64,000 bases of DNA, taken from NCBI RefSeq assembly GCF_003851125.1, contig NZ_BGOW01000006.1, forward strand, positions 1-64,000, written 5' to 3'. Source of the stretch: Sulfuriferula multivorans (GTDB lineage Bacteria; Pseudomonadota; Gammaproteobacteria; Burkholderiales; Sulfuriferulaceae). The translations under genes and the position numbers were made by a program. Below, in pieces: positions 8,750-16,681 of the stretch. The notes beneath the pieces are model-generated. The model was not told where the DNA came from, searched no databases, and saw only the letters and a list, made by a program, of their open reading frames with translations. Each line of letters begins with the position of its first letter. The first letter of the stretch is position 1.

Positions 8750-9220
8750 ATGAAACAACAAAATTCTGTTTTACCCGCAGCGATTGCCGACGCGCTTGCG
8801 CTGCTGCCGCCTGCACCGCATTCGGTATTGCTGGCGGCAGCGCTGAATCGGGTGCTGGGGCGCGGCATCCAGCCGGAACAGCTGTTGCCGTTGCAGGATA
8901 AATCGGTGTGCATCCGGGTGACAGACGCCAGGCTGGCTTTCTTTCTCGGCGCCAATCATCGCGGCTTTGTCGCGCGGCGCTTCAGCCAGACACCGGATTT
9001 GACCATCGGCGCGTGCGCGCGCGATTTTCTCAGGCTGGCCTTGCGCGCGGAAGATCCCGACACGCTGTTCTTCGGACGGCGCCTGTATATGGAAGGCGAC
9101 ACCGAGCTTGGCTTGCTGATCAAAAACATACTGGATTCGGTAGAGACGTCACAATTATTCATCCTGCGCTGGCTGCCGGATAGTGTGCGGATAAAAATCA
9201 GGGCGGAACTGCTGTCATGA
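8750..9220 (+). CDS. ubiT: Ubiquinone anaerobic biosynthesis accessory factor UbiT (SCP2 domain)
   Basis: 156 residues with an SCP2-like lipid-binding domain. The C-terminal DPDTLFFGRRLYMEGDTELG is the recognisable UbiT (YhbT) signature. UbiT is thought to bind isoprenoid quinone intermediates and is needed with UbiU and UbiV for O2-independent ubiquinone synthesis. It is preceded by the lipoate-ligase/DUF116 gene after 21 bp, and its ATGA end overlaps the DUF2249-hemerythrin gene. UbiUVT is thus complete in this operon, with two unrelated genes between V and T. Confidence 0.9.
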   Translation: MKQQNSVLPAAIADALALLPPAPHSVLLAAALNRVLGRGIQPEQLLPLQDKSVCIRVTDARLAFFLGANHRGFVARRFSQTPDLTIGACARDFLRLALRAEDPDTLFFGRRLYMEGDTELGLLIKNILDSVETSQLFILRWLPDSVRIKIRAELLS

Positions 9221-9924
9221 ATACACAGGAAAGCGTAATCGATTTATGCCCGGTGGCGGCGAGCCGGCTGCAAACGGCCGCGCTCCTTGCCGTCAAGGAT
9301 CTGCAACGGGGTGAAACCGTGCATTTGCTGCTCAGGGAAGAACCGTCGCTGATGCTGCAAAGCCTGAACCTGCAATTGCGCCATAATCTGAGCTGGCAGA
9401 TCAGCGCAGAAGAAACCGGCGAGTGGCGGGTGCTGATTCGCCATCGCGAGGATGTCGCGCCGCGCGATTTGATGGACATCCTCAGCCGCGATCACCAGCG
9501 TCTGGACGAATTGTTCGGTTTGTCGCTGCAGTTGGTGAATGCGGGCAAGACAAGCGAAGCGGCACCGCTGGTCATGGAATTCGCGGCCGGTTTGAAACGG
9601 CATATTCAGGTCGAAAACGACATTCTGGCACCCAGCTTCCGTATACCCGACGCTGAACCGGTTGCCATCATGCTGCACGAGCATGGCGATATTCTTGCCC
9701 AGACCGCGAATATCGAATCCCTGTTTGCGGGCGAAGAACCGGTACAGGCCTGGGAAGTATCGCCTTTCCTGGCGATTCTGTCCGGCGTACTGGCCAAGCA
9801 TGAACACCGCGAAGAGCAGAATCTGTTTCCGCAATGGGACATCGCCTTGCGCATGGCGGCACCGGAGGACAGACAGGCGCTGCTGACGCGCGTCCAGAAA
9901 ATATTGTCAAACATGCAGCAATAA
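9217..9924 (+). CDS. DUF2249-hemerythrin fusion protein
   Basis: 235 residues. The first ~80 form a DUF2249 domain (LAVKDLQRGETVHLLLREEP), and residues about 90-230 a hemerythrin domain with SRDHQRLDELF, LKRHIQVENDILAP, LHEHGDILAQ and LAKHEHREEQNLFPQWD supplying diiron ligands. The start overlaps the ubiT stop (ATGA). The two parts occur as separate neighbouring genes at 1381-2055, a natural fusion test that the domains act together. Likely an O2/NO-responsive diiron protein; the partner is unknown. Confidence 0.87.
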   Translation: MNTQESVIDLCPVAASRLQTAALLAVKDLQRGETVHLLLREEPSLMLQSLNLQLRHNLSWQISAEETGEWRVLIRHREDVAPRDLMDILSRDHQRLDELFGLSLQLVNAGKTSEAAPLVMEFAAGLKRHIQVENDILAPSFRIPDAEPVAIMLHEHGDILAQTANIESLFAGEEPVQAWEVSPFLAILSGVLAKHEHREEQNLFPQWDIALRMAAPEDRQALLTRVQKILSNMQQ

Positions 9925-10031
9925 CCGGCATCTGGGCATGGAGTTTGTGCAAAAAATTTCCGGCTGCCCCGCCTCGTACTTGCGTCTCAGGCCGAATGAA
10001 ATAACGGCACCAACTTAAAGCCATCATGCTC

Positions 10032-10059
10032 TTGACATAACCGCAATATGGCGTATGTT
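10032..10059 (+). promoter_or_regulatory. Sigma70-type promoter for nrdD
   Basis: TTGACA at 10032-10037 and TATGTT at 10054-10059 are separated by 16 bp. They predict transcription start near 10066, at the left edge of the 28-bp palindrome. A weaker NrdR-box-like sequence (10041-10056) overlaps this promoter, 31 bp upstream of the strong box, the usual distance for paired NrdR boxes. Confidence 0.6.
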
Positions 10060-10065
10060 TACTTA

Positions 10066-10093
10066 ACGACAACACAACATATTGTGTTGTCGT
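10066..10093. promoter_or_regulatory. NrdR-box palindrome upstream of nrdD
   Basis: Perfect 12-bp arms (ACGACAACACAA and its mirror) around a 4-bp centre CATA. Its inner 16 bp, ACACAACATATTGTGT at 10072-10087, matches the NrdR-box consensus ACACWATATATWGTGT at all but one position. NrdR represses ribonucleotide reductase genes in response to ATP/dATP. The site covers the predicted transcription start. The outer 6-bp arm extensions make it longer than a usual NrdR box. Confidence 0.8.
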
Positions 10094-10151
10094 AGTGTTT
10101 ATAAATACCGTACGCGGCGTATTGTGCAACCGGCTATGCAAAGGAGAAATC

Positions 10152-12194
10152 ATGGCAAGCCATGCAGCAGAACATCCGGGCAGTGTGCTCGTTTCCTTAC
10201 CCTCCGCAGTCATCAAGCGCGATGGCACCCGCGCAACCTTCGATGCCGACAAGATTCGCTCCGCCATCCAGCGCGCCGGCCAGGCCAGCGGCGAATTCGA
10301 CGCCAGCGAAGCAGGGCTGCTTACCGCCCAGGTGGTCAAGGTGCTGATCCACAAATTCCGCAGCGATTCGCCGGCCATCGAAAGCGTTCAGGACGTGGTG
10401 GAGCAGGTGCTGATTTCCGCCAACCATCTCAACACCGCGCGCGCCTATATCGTCTACCGCGAGCAGCACAAGAAACTGCGCCAGGACCGCAACACCCTGG
10501 TGGATGTGGCGACTTCCATCAACGAATACCTGGAGCAGCAGGACTGGCGCGTGAATGCCAATGCCAACCAGGGCTACAGCCTGGGCGGGCTGATTCTCAA
10601 CGTGTCGGGCAAGGTGGTGGCCAATTACTGGCTGAGCCACGTTTACCCGCCGGAGGTGGGGCAGGCACACCGCGACGGCGACATTCACGTGCACGACCTG
10701 GACATGCTGGCCGGCTACTGCGCCGGCTGGTCGCTGCGCACCCTGCTCAACGAGGGCCTCAACGGCGTGCCCGGCAAGGTGGAGGCGGGGCCGCCCAAGC
10801 ACATGTCGAGCGCGGTGGGGCAGATCGTCAACTTTCTTGGCACCCTGCAAAACGAATGGGCCGGCGCCCAGGCATTCAGCTCCTTCGACACCTACATGGC
10901 ACCGTTTATCCGCAACGACAATCTGCCCTATGGCGAGGTCAAGCAATGCATCCAGGAACTGATCTACAACCTCAACGTGCCGTCGCGCTGGGGCACGCAG
11001 ACGCCGTTCACCAACCTCACCTTCGACTGGACCTGCCCGGACGACCTCAAGGAGCAGGTGCCCGTTATCGGCGGGCGCGAGATGCCTTTTACCTACGGCG
11101 ATCTCCAGTCCGAGATGGACATGATCAACCGCGCCTACATTGAGGTAATGACCACCGGCGACGCCAAGGGACGGGTGTTCACATTTCCCATTCCCACCTA
11201 CAACATCACGCCCGAGTTTCCGTGGGACAGCGAGAATGCCGGGCTGCTGTTCGAGATGACGGCGAAATACGGCCTGCCGTATTTCCAGAACTTCATCAAT
11301 TCAGAGCTCAAACCGAACATGGTGCGCTCCATGTGCTGCCGCCTGCAGCTCGACCTGCGCGAGCTGCTCAAGCGCGGCAACGGCCTGTTCGGCAGCGCCG
11401 AGCAGACCGGCTCGATAGGCGTGGTCACCATCAATTGCGCCCGCCTGGGTTATCTCCATAATGGCGACGAGGCGGCTCTGCATGCCCGTCTCGACGAGCT
11501 GCTGGAAATCGGCAAGAACAGCCTGGAGATCAAGCGCAAGGTGATCCAGCGCCACATGGATGCCGGCCTGTTTCCCTATACCAAACGCTACCTGGGTACG
11601 CTGCGCAACCATTTCTCCACCCTCGGGGTGAACGGCATCAACGAGATGATCCGCAATTTCAGCGACGGCGCCGAAGACATCACCACAGCCTGGGGATACC
11701 AGTTCGCACTGCGCCTGCTCGATCACGTGCGCGCCCGGATGCTGAGCTTCCAGGACGAAACCGGGCACATGTACAACCTGGAGGCGACGCCGGCAGAAGG
11801 CACCACCTATCGCTTCGCCAAGGAGGACCGCAAGCGCTTCCCGGACATCCTCCAGGCGGGGACGAAAGACATGCCTTATTACACCAATTCCTCGCAACTG
11901 CCGGTGGGGTTTACCGACGACCCGTTCGAGGCGCTGGAACGGCAGGAGGTATTGCAGAAGAAATACACCGGCGGCACCGTGCTGCATCTGTACATGACGG
12001 AACGCCTGTCCAGCGCCCAGGCCTGCAAGACCCTGGTAAAACGTGCGCTGGAGCGCTTCGGACTGCCCTACATCACGGTGACGCCGACTTTCTCGATTTG
12101 CCCGAAGCATGGCTACCTGGAAGGCGAATACAAGTTCTGCCCGAAATGCGATCAGGAAAAGATCGCAGAAAAACAGCGCTGCATGGCAGCGTGA
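10152..12194 (+). CDS. nrdD: Anaerobic (class III) ribonucleotide reductase catalytic core without glycyl-radical tail
   Basis: 680 residues from ATG 10152 (AAGGAG 6 bp before). Residues about 15-105 form an ATP-cone (VIKRDGTRATFDADKIRSAI), which gives dATP/ATP control. The core contains VHDLDMLAGYCAGWSL, and the C terminus ends in a zinc site, SICPKHGY and CPKC. NrdD reduces NTPs using a glycyl radical, but this chain stops at RCMAA just after the zinc cysteines, before the radical glycine. The missing part is encoded 33 bp downstream as a separate gene with its own ribosome site. NrdG follows. Confidence 0.92.
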   Translation: MASHAAEHPGSVLVSLPSAVIKRDGTRATFDADKIRSAIQRAGQASGEFDASEAGLLTAQVVKVLIHKFRSDSPAIESVQDVVEQVLISANHLNTARAYIVYREQHKKLRQDRNTLVDVATSINEYLEQQDWRVNANANQGYSLGGLILNVSGKVVANYWLSHVYPPEVGQAHRDGDIHVHDLDMLAGYCAGWSLRTLLNEGLNGVPGKVEAGPPKHMSSAVGQIVNFLGTLQNEWAGAQAFSSFDTYMAPFIRNDNLPYGEVKQCIQELIYNLNVPSRWGTQTPFTNLTFDWTCPDDLKEQVPVIGGREMPFTYGDLQSEMDMINRAYIEVMTTGDAKGRVFTFPIPTYNITPEFPWDSENAGLLFEMTAKYGLPYFQNFINSELKPNMVRSMCCRLQLDLRELLKRGNGLFGSAEQTGSIGVVTINCARLGYLHNGDEAALHARLDELLEIGKNSLEIKRKVIQRHMDAGLFPYTKRYLGTLRNHFSTLGVNGINEMIRNFSDGAEDITTAWGYQFALRLLDHVRARMLSFQDETGHMYNLEATPAEGTTYRFAKEDRKRFPDILQAGTKDMPYYTNSSQLPVGFTDDPFEALERQEVLQKKYTGGTVLHLYMTERLSSAQACKTLVKRALERFGLPYITVTPTFSICPKHGYLEGEYKFCPKCDQEKIAEKQRCMAA

Positions 12195-12227
12195 TTGCAA
12201 ACAGCCAAACCAGAAAAGGAGCGCATC

Positions 12228-12422
12228 ATGATCGATCTATCCAGTCAGTCCAAACTGAACGCCGACACCTTTGTTTTGCCGGATGAGGAACGCCAGCCCT
12301 GCGAAATATGGACGCGGGTGATGGGATACCACCGCCCGGTGGCGTCCTTCAATATCGGCAAGAAGGGCGAGCACCACGAGCGCAAATTTTTCCAGGAGCG
12401 CTGTGCCGAACTGGAGCACTAA
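12228..12422 (+). CDS. Separate glycyl-radical domain of class III ribonucleotide reductase
   Basis: 64 residues beginning at ATG 12228, with AAAAGGAG 6-13 bp upstream. The segment CEIWTRVMGYHRPVASFN followed by GKKGEHHERKFFQ matches the extreme C terminus of NrdD, in which the Gly of RVMGY carries the stable radical. In most class III enzymes this is part of NrdD; here it is a free-standing protein between nrdD and nrdG, reminiscent of the GrcA spare part of pyruvate formate-lyase, except that the partner lacks its own copy. The good ribosome site and distinct start argue against a simple frameshift. Confidence 0.85.
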   Translation: MIDLSSQSKLNADTFVLPDEERQPCEIWTRVMGYHRPVASFNIGKKGEHHERKFFQERCAELEH

Positions 12423-12427
12423 CCGCC

Positions 12428-13114
12428 ATGCTGCGTATTGGCGGTCTCACGCCTTATTCCGCCACCGATTATCCGGGCTGTTTTGCGGCGGTGGTGTTCT
12501 GCCAGGGCTGTCCATGGCATTGCCACTATTGTCATAATCCGCATCTGCTGGCGGCGGGCGCACCCCCCGCCATGGCGTGGGACGAGGTGGTGGATTTTCT
12601 CGGGCGGCGCCGCGGTCTGCTGGATGCGGTCGTGTTCAGCGGCGGTGAGCCGACGCTGCAGGACGGACTGGCCGAAGCGGCGCGCGCGGTGAAGGCGCTG
12701 GGGTTCAAGGTGGGTTTGCATACGGCCGGCATGTACCCGGAGCGGCTGCGCGAACTGCTCCCATTGTTCAATTGGGTGGGCATGGATATCAAGGCGCCGT
12801 TTGCCGATTATGAGCAGATCACCGGTGTAGCAGGCAGTGGTGCGAAAGCCAGGAATAGTGCGCGCTGGATTCTGGATAGCGGCGTCGATTACGAGTTTCG
12901 CACCACGGTGCATTCAGCGTTGCTGAGCCGGGAAGCGCTGGCCGCCTTGGGCCGTGAACTGGCCGCAATGGGCGCGCAGCATTACGTTCTGCAGGAATTC
13001 AGGCAACAGGGATGTGCCGAGCCCTTGCCCCCGACCGCTCCAGCCTACCTGCGCTGCGGCACGGTGGAACGCATGAGCCAGCAATTCCGGCAATTTTCCG
13101 TGCGCAAGGCTTAA
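12428..13114 (+). CDS. nrdG: Anaerobic ribonucleotide reductase activase NrdG (radical SAM)
   Basis: 228 residues from ATG 12428. The radical-SAM cysteines lie in CQGCPWHCHYCHNP (C-x3-C-x2-C), followed by VVFSGGEPTLQ and, later, WVGMDIKAPF. NrdG uses SAM and a 4Fe-4S cluster to put the glycyl radical on NrdD, in this case presumably on the small 64-residue protein encoded 5 bp upstream. The protein is longer than E. coli NrdG and of the type common in anaerobes and environmental proteobacteria (TIGR02495 type). Confidence 0.9.
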   Translation: MLRIGGLTPYSATDYPGCFAAVVFCQGCPWHCHYCHNPHLLAAGAPPAMAWDEVVDFLGRRRGLLDAVVFSGGEPTLQDGLAEAARAVKALGFKVGLHTAGMYPERLRELLPLFNWVGMDIKAPFADYEQITGVAGSGAKARNSARWILDSGVDYEFRTTVHSALLSREALAALGRELAAMGAQHYVLQEFRQQGCAEPLPPTAPAYLRCGTVERMSQQFRQFSVRKA

Positions 13115-13318
13115 CCGGAGTTGCTTCGGTTTGCGTACCGCAGCAGATCCTGAAACTGAACAAATTTCGTCCTTGCGAATCGCCCCGGTTTCGCACCCGG
13201 AGTTTCCCACTTAACAACGTTACCCGGATTTGCTGGATCACTGCTCAGTGAAACAGGCCTTATTTTTGCTTATACCTGCCTGTACAAGCCGTTTGTCGCA
13301 AACGCTACAGGAGGATGA

Positions 13319-13552
13319 ATGCCGCTATACGAGTTTCACTGCAAAGAATGCAACTGTGATTTCGAGTTGCTGGTGCGCGGATCGACCGCTTGCGTGTGCC
13401 CTGAATGCGGGAGTGCCGAAGTAGAGAAGCTGATGTCGCTACCGGCGTCTCCGGGCAAGACCAAAGCGATGCTCACGCGCGCACGCGTTCAGGCCGCCCG
13501 CGAGGGCCACTTCAGCAACTACGCTCCATCGGAGCGGCCCCGGCGCAAATGA
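13319..13552 (+). CDS. FmdB family zinc-ribbon protein
   Basis: 77 residues opening MPLYEFHCKECNCDFE, with a second pair in CVCPECGSAEVEKL: a four-cysteine zinc ribbon of the FmdB type. A basic, low-complexity C-terminal tail follows. The ribosome site CAGGAGG lies 6 bp before the ATG. FmdB proteins are called putative regulators; function is not established. About 200 bp of non-coding sequence precede it, and it ends before the sigma54 promoter of the AAA+ block, so it is probably a single-gene unit. Confidence 0.85.
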   Translation: MPLYEFHCKECNCDFELLVRGSTACVCPECGSAEVEKLMSLPASPGKTKAMLTRARVQAAREGHFSNYAPSERPRRK

Positions 13553-13589
13553 CAGGCATGCGTCCACGCACGGAATCGCGCTGCGGTTT

Positions 13590-13672
13590 TGTTGTATTTG
13601 CGACAAAGCCCGACATTGCACCTGGCGCAGTTCCATGAATAGGCACGGACTTCCCCTGGGATGCGGCTTGCT
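13590..13672 (+). promoter_or_regulatory. NifA UAS and sigma54 promoter for the AAA+ block
   Basis: A NifA upstream site TGT-N10-ACA lies at 13590-13605, and a -24/-12 element TGGGATGCGGCTTGCT at 13657-13672 (consensus TGGCACGNNNNTTGCW; two mismatches, at the fourth and sixth bases). Their spacing (52 bp) resembles that of the nifB promoter in this window. Transcription would start near 13684 and read the 126-residue protein and the AAA+ ATPase. Confidence 0.65.
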
Positions 13673-13741
13673 CGAGATGCCGGGCTGCGCGTTTCGACGC
13701 CGCCGCACCACGCGCCGAAACAGGTTTCCGGGAGCTCGCTC

Positions 13742-14122
13742 ATGTTGAATGCATCGCTGCTATCGATTATCGAACAGGCGGGAGTTGCCGTGCTCACCCT
13801 GACCGAGGGGCTGGAACAGGATGAATTCCTCGCCTCGCGTCTTACCCGCGCGGAAACACTGCGCCAGGTAAAGATCATCAGCGGGAGCGCAGCCAGTCTG
13901 CCGCCACAGATGCAAACCATGCTCGCCGAAGTGGACTGGGCGGGGTGGCGCATCGTCGCGCGTCAACTCGGCGCCGACAAGGGCGCAGAACAGGAGGCGC
14001 TGTGGTTCGCCGTGAGTTCTCTGGTACCGGCCACGCTGATGTGGCTGCAGGTCTACCGTAAAGAGCAGCCGGAGATTTTCGAATGCAAGCCATTGGCTGA
14101 TGCGGGCGGAGCAAGAGCATGA
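13742..14122 (+). CDS. Unknown protein, first gene of NifA-type AAA+ block
   Basis: 126 residues starting at ATG 13742 after GGGAG. Predicted soluble and mostly helical: LLSIIEQAGVAVLTLTEGLEQDEFLASRLTR is split by short loops, and a Trp-rich stretch follows. I recognise no family. Its end overlaps the start of the AAA+ ATPase gene by 4 bp (ATGA), and a sigma54/NifA-type promoter lies about 70 bp upstream, so it should be made together with the ATPase during nitrogen fixation. It may be an adaptor for that ATPase (inference). Confidence 0.75.
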   Translation: MLNASLLSIIEQAGVAVLTLTEGLEQDEFLASRLTRAETLRQVKIISGSAASLPPQMQTMLAEVDWAGWRIVARQLGADKGAEQEALWFAVSSLVPATLMWLQVYRKEQPEIFECKPLADAGGARA

Positions 14123-15837
14123 ATCTGCAGATCGAGCGGCCTTATGTCGAGGCCATGATTACGGAATTCCCGCGCCTCGCGCCGCTTCAGGACCAGTTGC
14201 GCTTCGGCAACAAGGTCACGATGCCGTTCAACCAGCTCTCCGGCATCGAACTGGGTTTCCTCGGCGAGCTCTACCGCGAAGCCGGTCCTGGCATGCGCAC
14301 CCGCGCGGCGCAACTCGCCACGCTGCAACGGGCGTTCGATGGCCAGGGCACCCGCTTTGGTCCGGACGACGATCTGGAAATGCTGATGCCGGCGATTGCT
14401 TGCTACCTGGCGACGGATGCCCTGCGTGGCTGGCTGTTTCGGGTGAACGTATCGGACAAACCGCTGGCCTATGTGGTCACCCGTCTCGACTACATCGCGT
14501 CGTCCAACGACGAGACCGGCAAGGTGGTGCTGGAACTCAGGGCCAATGCCAAGGGCACGCTCGCCACAGCGACCTTCCGCATTTCCGCCACCGACATCGT
14601 CGGCAAGACGGTGGCGGAAATTTTCGCCGCCAAGGGCTACGTGCGCGAAAGCGACGAACTGATCAGCGCTTACGACGATAGCGTAGCGCGCTATTTCGAC
14701 TGGCGCGGCCAGTATGGCGCGCAGTTCTCCGCCCAGGGCACCGGTTTTTACGCCGAAGACCCGACCGCGACCCACCGCGACACCGACTGGTCGCGCAAGG
14801 ACGTGGTGGTGCTGTCCTCCGGCGGCGGTGTCACCCGGCTGGTGAACGACGAGAGTATCCTGAGTGCGCGCACCACCACGCTGGAAGCGACGGGGGATAT
14901 CCTCGGCCCGTATCTGCGCAAGGCGGCGAAGAGCAATCAATACAATGCAGAAACGGAAGTCGGCGAATCCCGGGCTGCGATGCCCAAGGGTCTGTTCACT
15001 CAACTGCCGATGCATCCCTACATCTTCATGTTCCACCTCGATCTGCACCACTACCTGTGGGTGCATGTGGACGACATCGCACCCTACGAATACCAGCCGG
15101 CATTGAAGCAGAAGCTGATCCTGCCGCCGGAGCAGACCGATCTCATCGACATCCTGACCGCCGAGATGGATGTGCTGATGGACGACATCGTGGCCGGCAA
15201 GTCCGGCGGCACCACCGTGCTGTGCGCCGGCCCGGCTGGCGTGGGCAAGACGCTGACCGCCGAAGTCTATTCGGAAATCATCCAGCGTCCCTTGTACCGC
15301 GTGCACTCCGGGCAACTGGGGCTGAACGTGGCCGCGATGGAGACCGCGCTCAAGGACGTGCTGACCCGGGCGCAGCGCTGGGGGGCGGTGATGCTGATCG
15401 ACGAAGCGGATGTCTACATCAAGCGCCGTGACGACAACATCGCCATGAACGCCGTGGTCGGCGTGTTCCTGCGCGTGCTGGAGTATTTCAACGGTCTGTT
15501 GTTCCTCACCACCAATCGGGTGGATGACATCGACGAGGCCATCGTCTCGCGCTGTATCGCCATGATCCGTTATTACCCGCCCGACAGTGAAGCGCGGCGC
15601 AGGATCTGGCAGGTGATGCTGGAGCAGTTCGCGCTGGAGATCGATGACGCACTGCTGGATGAACTGGTCGCGCTATTCCCCAGCGCCAGTGGCCGCGACA
15701 TCAAAGGGCTGGCCAAGCTGGCGGCCAAGTTTTGCAACCACAAGCAGGTCAAACCCAGTTCCGAGGTATTCAGGCGCTGCTCGATATTTCGCGGCATGGA
15801 ACTGGATCGGCCAGCGCAGCAGCCTTGTCCCGTATGA
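14119..15837 (+). CDS. AAA+ ATPase, unknown substrate, NifA-type promoter
   Basis: 572 residues. Walker A is GPAGVGKT at residues 371-378, and Walker B VMLIDEAD ends near 431; TTNRVDDIDEAIVSRC contains sensor 1 and the arginine-finger region, so the C-terminal third is a classical AAA module of the FtsH/CDC48 kind. The first ~330 residues match no domain I know. There is no membrane segment or protease motif, so it is probably a remodelling ATPase. The gene overlaps the 126-residue gene and precedes five small unknown genes. A role in nitrogenase or metallocluster assembly is inference from its promoter. Confidence 0.85.
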   Translation: MNLQIERPYVEAMITEFPRLAPLQDQLRFGNKVTMPFNQLSGIELGFLGELYREAGPGMRTRAAQLATLQRAFDGQGTRFGPDDDLEMLMPAIACYLATDALRGWLFRVNVSDKPLAYVVTRLDYIASSNDETGKVVLELRANAKGTLATATFRISATDIVGKTVAEIFAAKGYVRESDELISAYDDSVARYFDWRGQYGAQFSAQGTGFYAEDPTATHRDTDWSRKDVVVLSSGGGVTRLVNDESILSARTTTLEATGDILGPYLRKAAKSNQYNAETEVGESRAAMPKGLFTQLPMHPYIFMFHLDLHHYLWVHVDDIAPYEYQPALKQKLILPPEQTDLIDILTAEMDVLMDDIVAGKSGGTTVLCAGPAGVGKTLTAEVYSEIIQRPLYRVHSGQLGLNVAAMETALKDVLTRAQRWGAVMLIDEADVYIKRRDDNIAMNAVVGVFLRVLEYFNGLLFLTTNRVDDIDEAIVSRCIAMIRYYPPDSEARRRIWQVMLEQFALEIDDALLDELVALFPSASGRDIKGLAKLAAKFCNHKQVKPSSEVFRRCSIFRGMELDRPAQQPCPV

Positions 15838-15857
15838 ATCTGCAACAGGAGAAGCCC

Positions 15858-16151
15858 ATGCAAGCATGCATCACATTCGAAGGCGAACACGTCAACATGG
15901 CATCCCCGGACGAGATCGCCGCAGGCATCAAGGCGGCCAGCGTGGTGTTCTCACACCACAACGCCGACCCGCTGGCCTGCGCGGCGGCCAAGGAAAAGCT
16001 CGAGAAAGACGAGCCGCTGACCAGGGATGAAGCGCTGCTGTGCGTGATCTGGCAGACGGCGGAGGACAAAGCCTTTCGCGCCGTGACCTTGAACTGGATG
16101 GTGCGCGGGGATACCGACATCTGGCTCGCCGTGAGCCCCAGCGCGCAATGA
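15858..16151 (+). CDS. Small unknown protein of AAA+ block
   Basis: 97 residues from ATG 15858, preceded by AACAGGAGAAG. An in-frame upstream ATG (15834) would overlap the ATPase end but has no good ribosome site. Ala-rich helical protein; central segments ACAAAKEKLEKDEPLTRDEA and LCVIWQTAEDKAF. No recognised domain. It overlaps the next gene by 4 bp (ATGA), so the pair is co-translated. Confidence 0.7.
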   Translation: MQACITFEGEHVNMASPDEIAAGIKAASVVFSHHNADPLACAAAKEKLEKDEPLTRDEALLCVIWQTAEDKAFRAVTLNWMVRGDTDIWLAVSPSAQ

Positions 16152-16315
16152 CCGTCGAACAACTGATCATGGCACTGCAACAGATGCCCGGGCAGGCGGT
16201 GGTGCTGTTCGAAGGAGATGCCGGCTACTCGCTGGTCGGTGGCCTGAACATCGAAGAAAACGGTAATGGCATGCCGGACGAAGTAATTCTGTTTCCGTCG
16301 ATGGAAGACGATTAG
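16148..16315 (+). CDS. Small acidic protein of AAA+ block
   Basis: 55 residues, start ATG 16148 overlapping the preceding stop. Sequence TVEQLIMALQQMPGQAVVLF, then an acidic end (FPSMEDD). It resembles short proteins in which a helix is followed by a beta hairpin holding Val-Val-Leu-Phe strands. The overlap with the upstream gene and the acidic tail support a real gene; function unknown. Confidence 0.65.
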   Translation: MTVEQLIMALQQMPGQAVVLFEGDAGYSLVGGLNIEENGNGMPDEVILFPSMEDD

Positions 16316-16363
16316 GAACCTGTTCTACCCCGCGCATGCAACGCATCATAGGAGAACCATATT

Positions 16364-16672
16364 ATGGGAACTTACATCAAGACCACCGAGGATGGACGCA
16401 GGTTGCAAGTCATCGGCCGCGCTGTCTATCTGGACGGGGTGAAAGAAGCCGAGTGGCTGCTTGCGATTGTCCAGCACCCCAACTGGAAAGCCATCCTCGA
16501 AGCGGTGCCCAATGCCACCCATCTGGCCGGGCGCGTCCCGCTCACCTGGGAAGAGGCGCTCGTCGCGCAGGCTGCACTGAACGAAGCGCGCGACGCGTAT
16601 GAGTCCAGCCCGACCGGCATTGCCGAGCGCATGCGCGTTTCGATCAATGTTGTTACCTCGATCCGCGACTGA
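16364..16672 (+). CDS. Unknown small protein
   Basis: 102 residues, ATG 16364 with TAGGAGAACC upstream. It begins with a strand-rich part (YIKTTEDGRRLQVIGRAVYLDG), then a helical stretch with THLAGRVPLTWEEALVAQ. No recognised family. It follows the 55-residue gene by 48 bp and precedes another small gene by 9 bp, all in the same direction, so it is probably part of the AAA+ transcription unit. Confidence 0.68.
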   Translation: MGTYIKTTEDGRRLQVIGRAVYLDGVKEAEWLLAIVQHPNWKAILEAVPNATHLAGRVPLTWEEALVAQAALNEARDAYESSPTGIAERMRVSINVVTSIRD

Positions 16673-16681
16673 GCCGCACGT

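Noticed and set aside
13290-13312. TGT-N10-ACA (NifA UAS-like) sequence just before the FmdB gene
   Set aside because: It overlaps the region next to the ribosome site, and no -24/-12 element is nearby. A TGT-N10-ACA match is expected about 15 times by chance in 64 kb.
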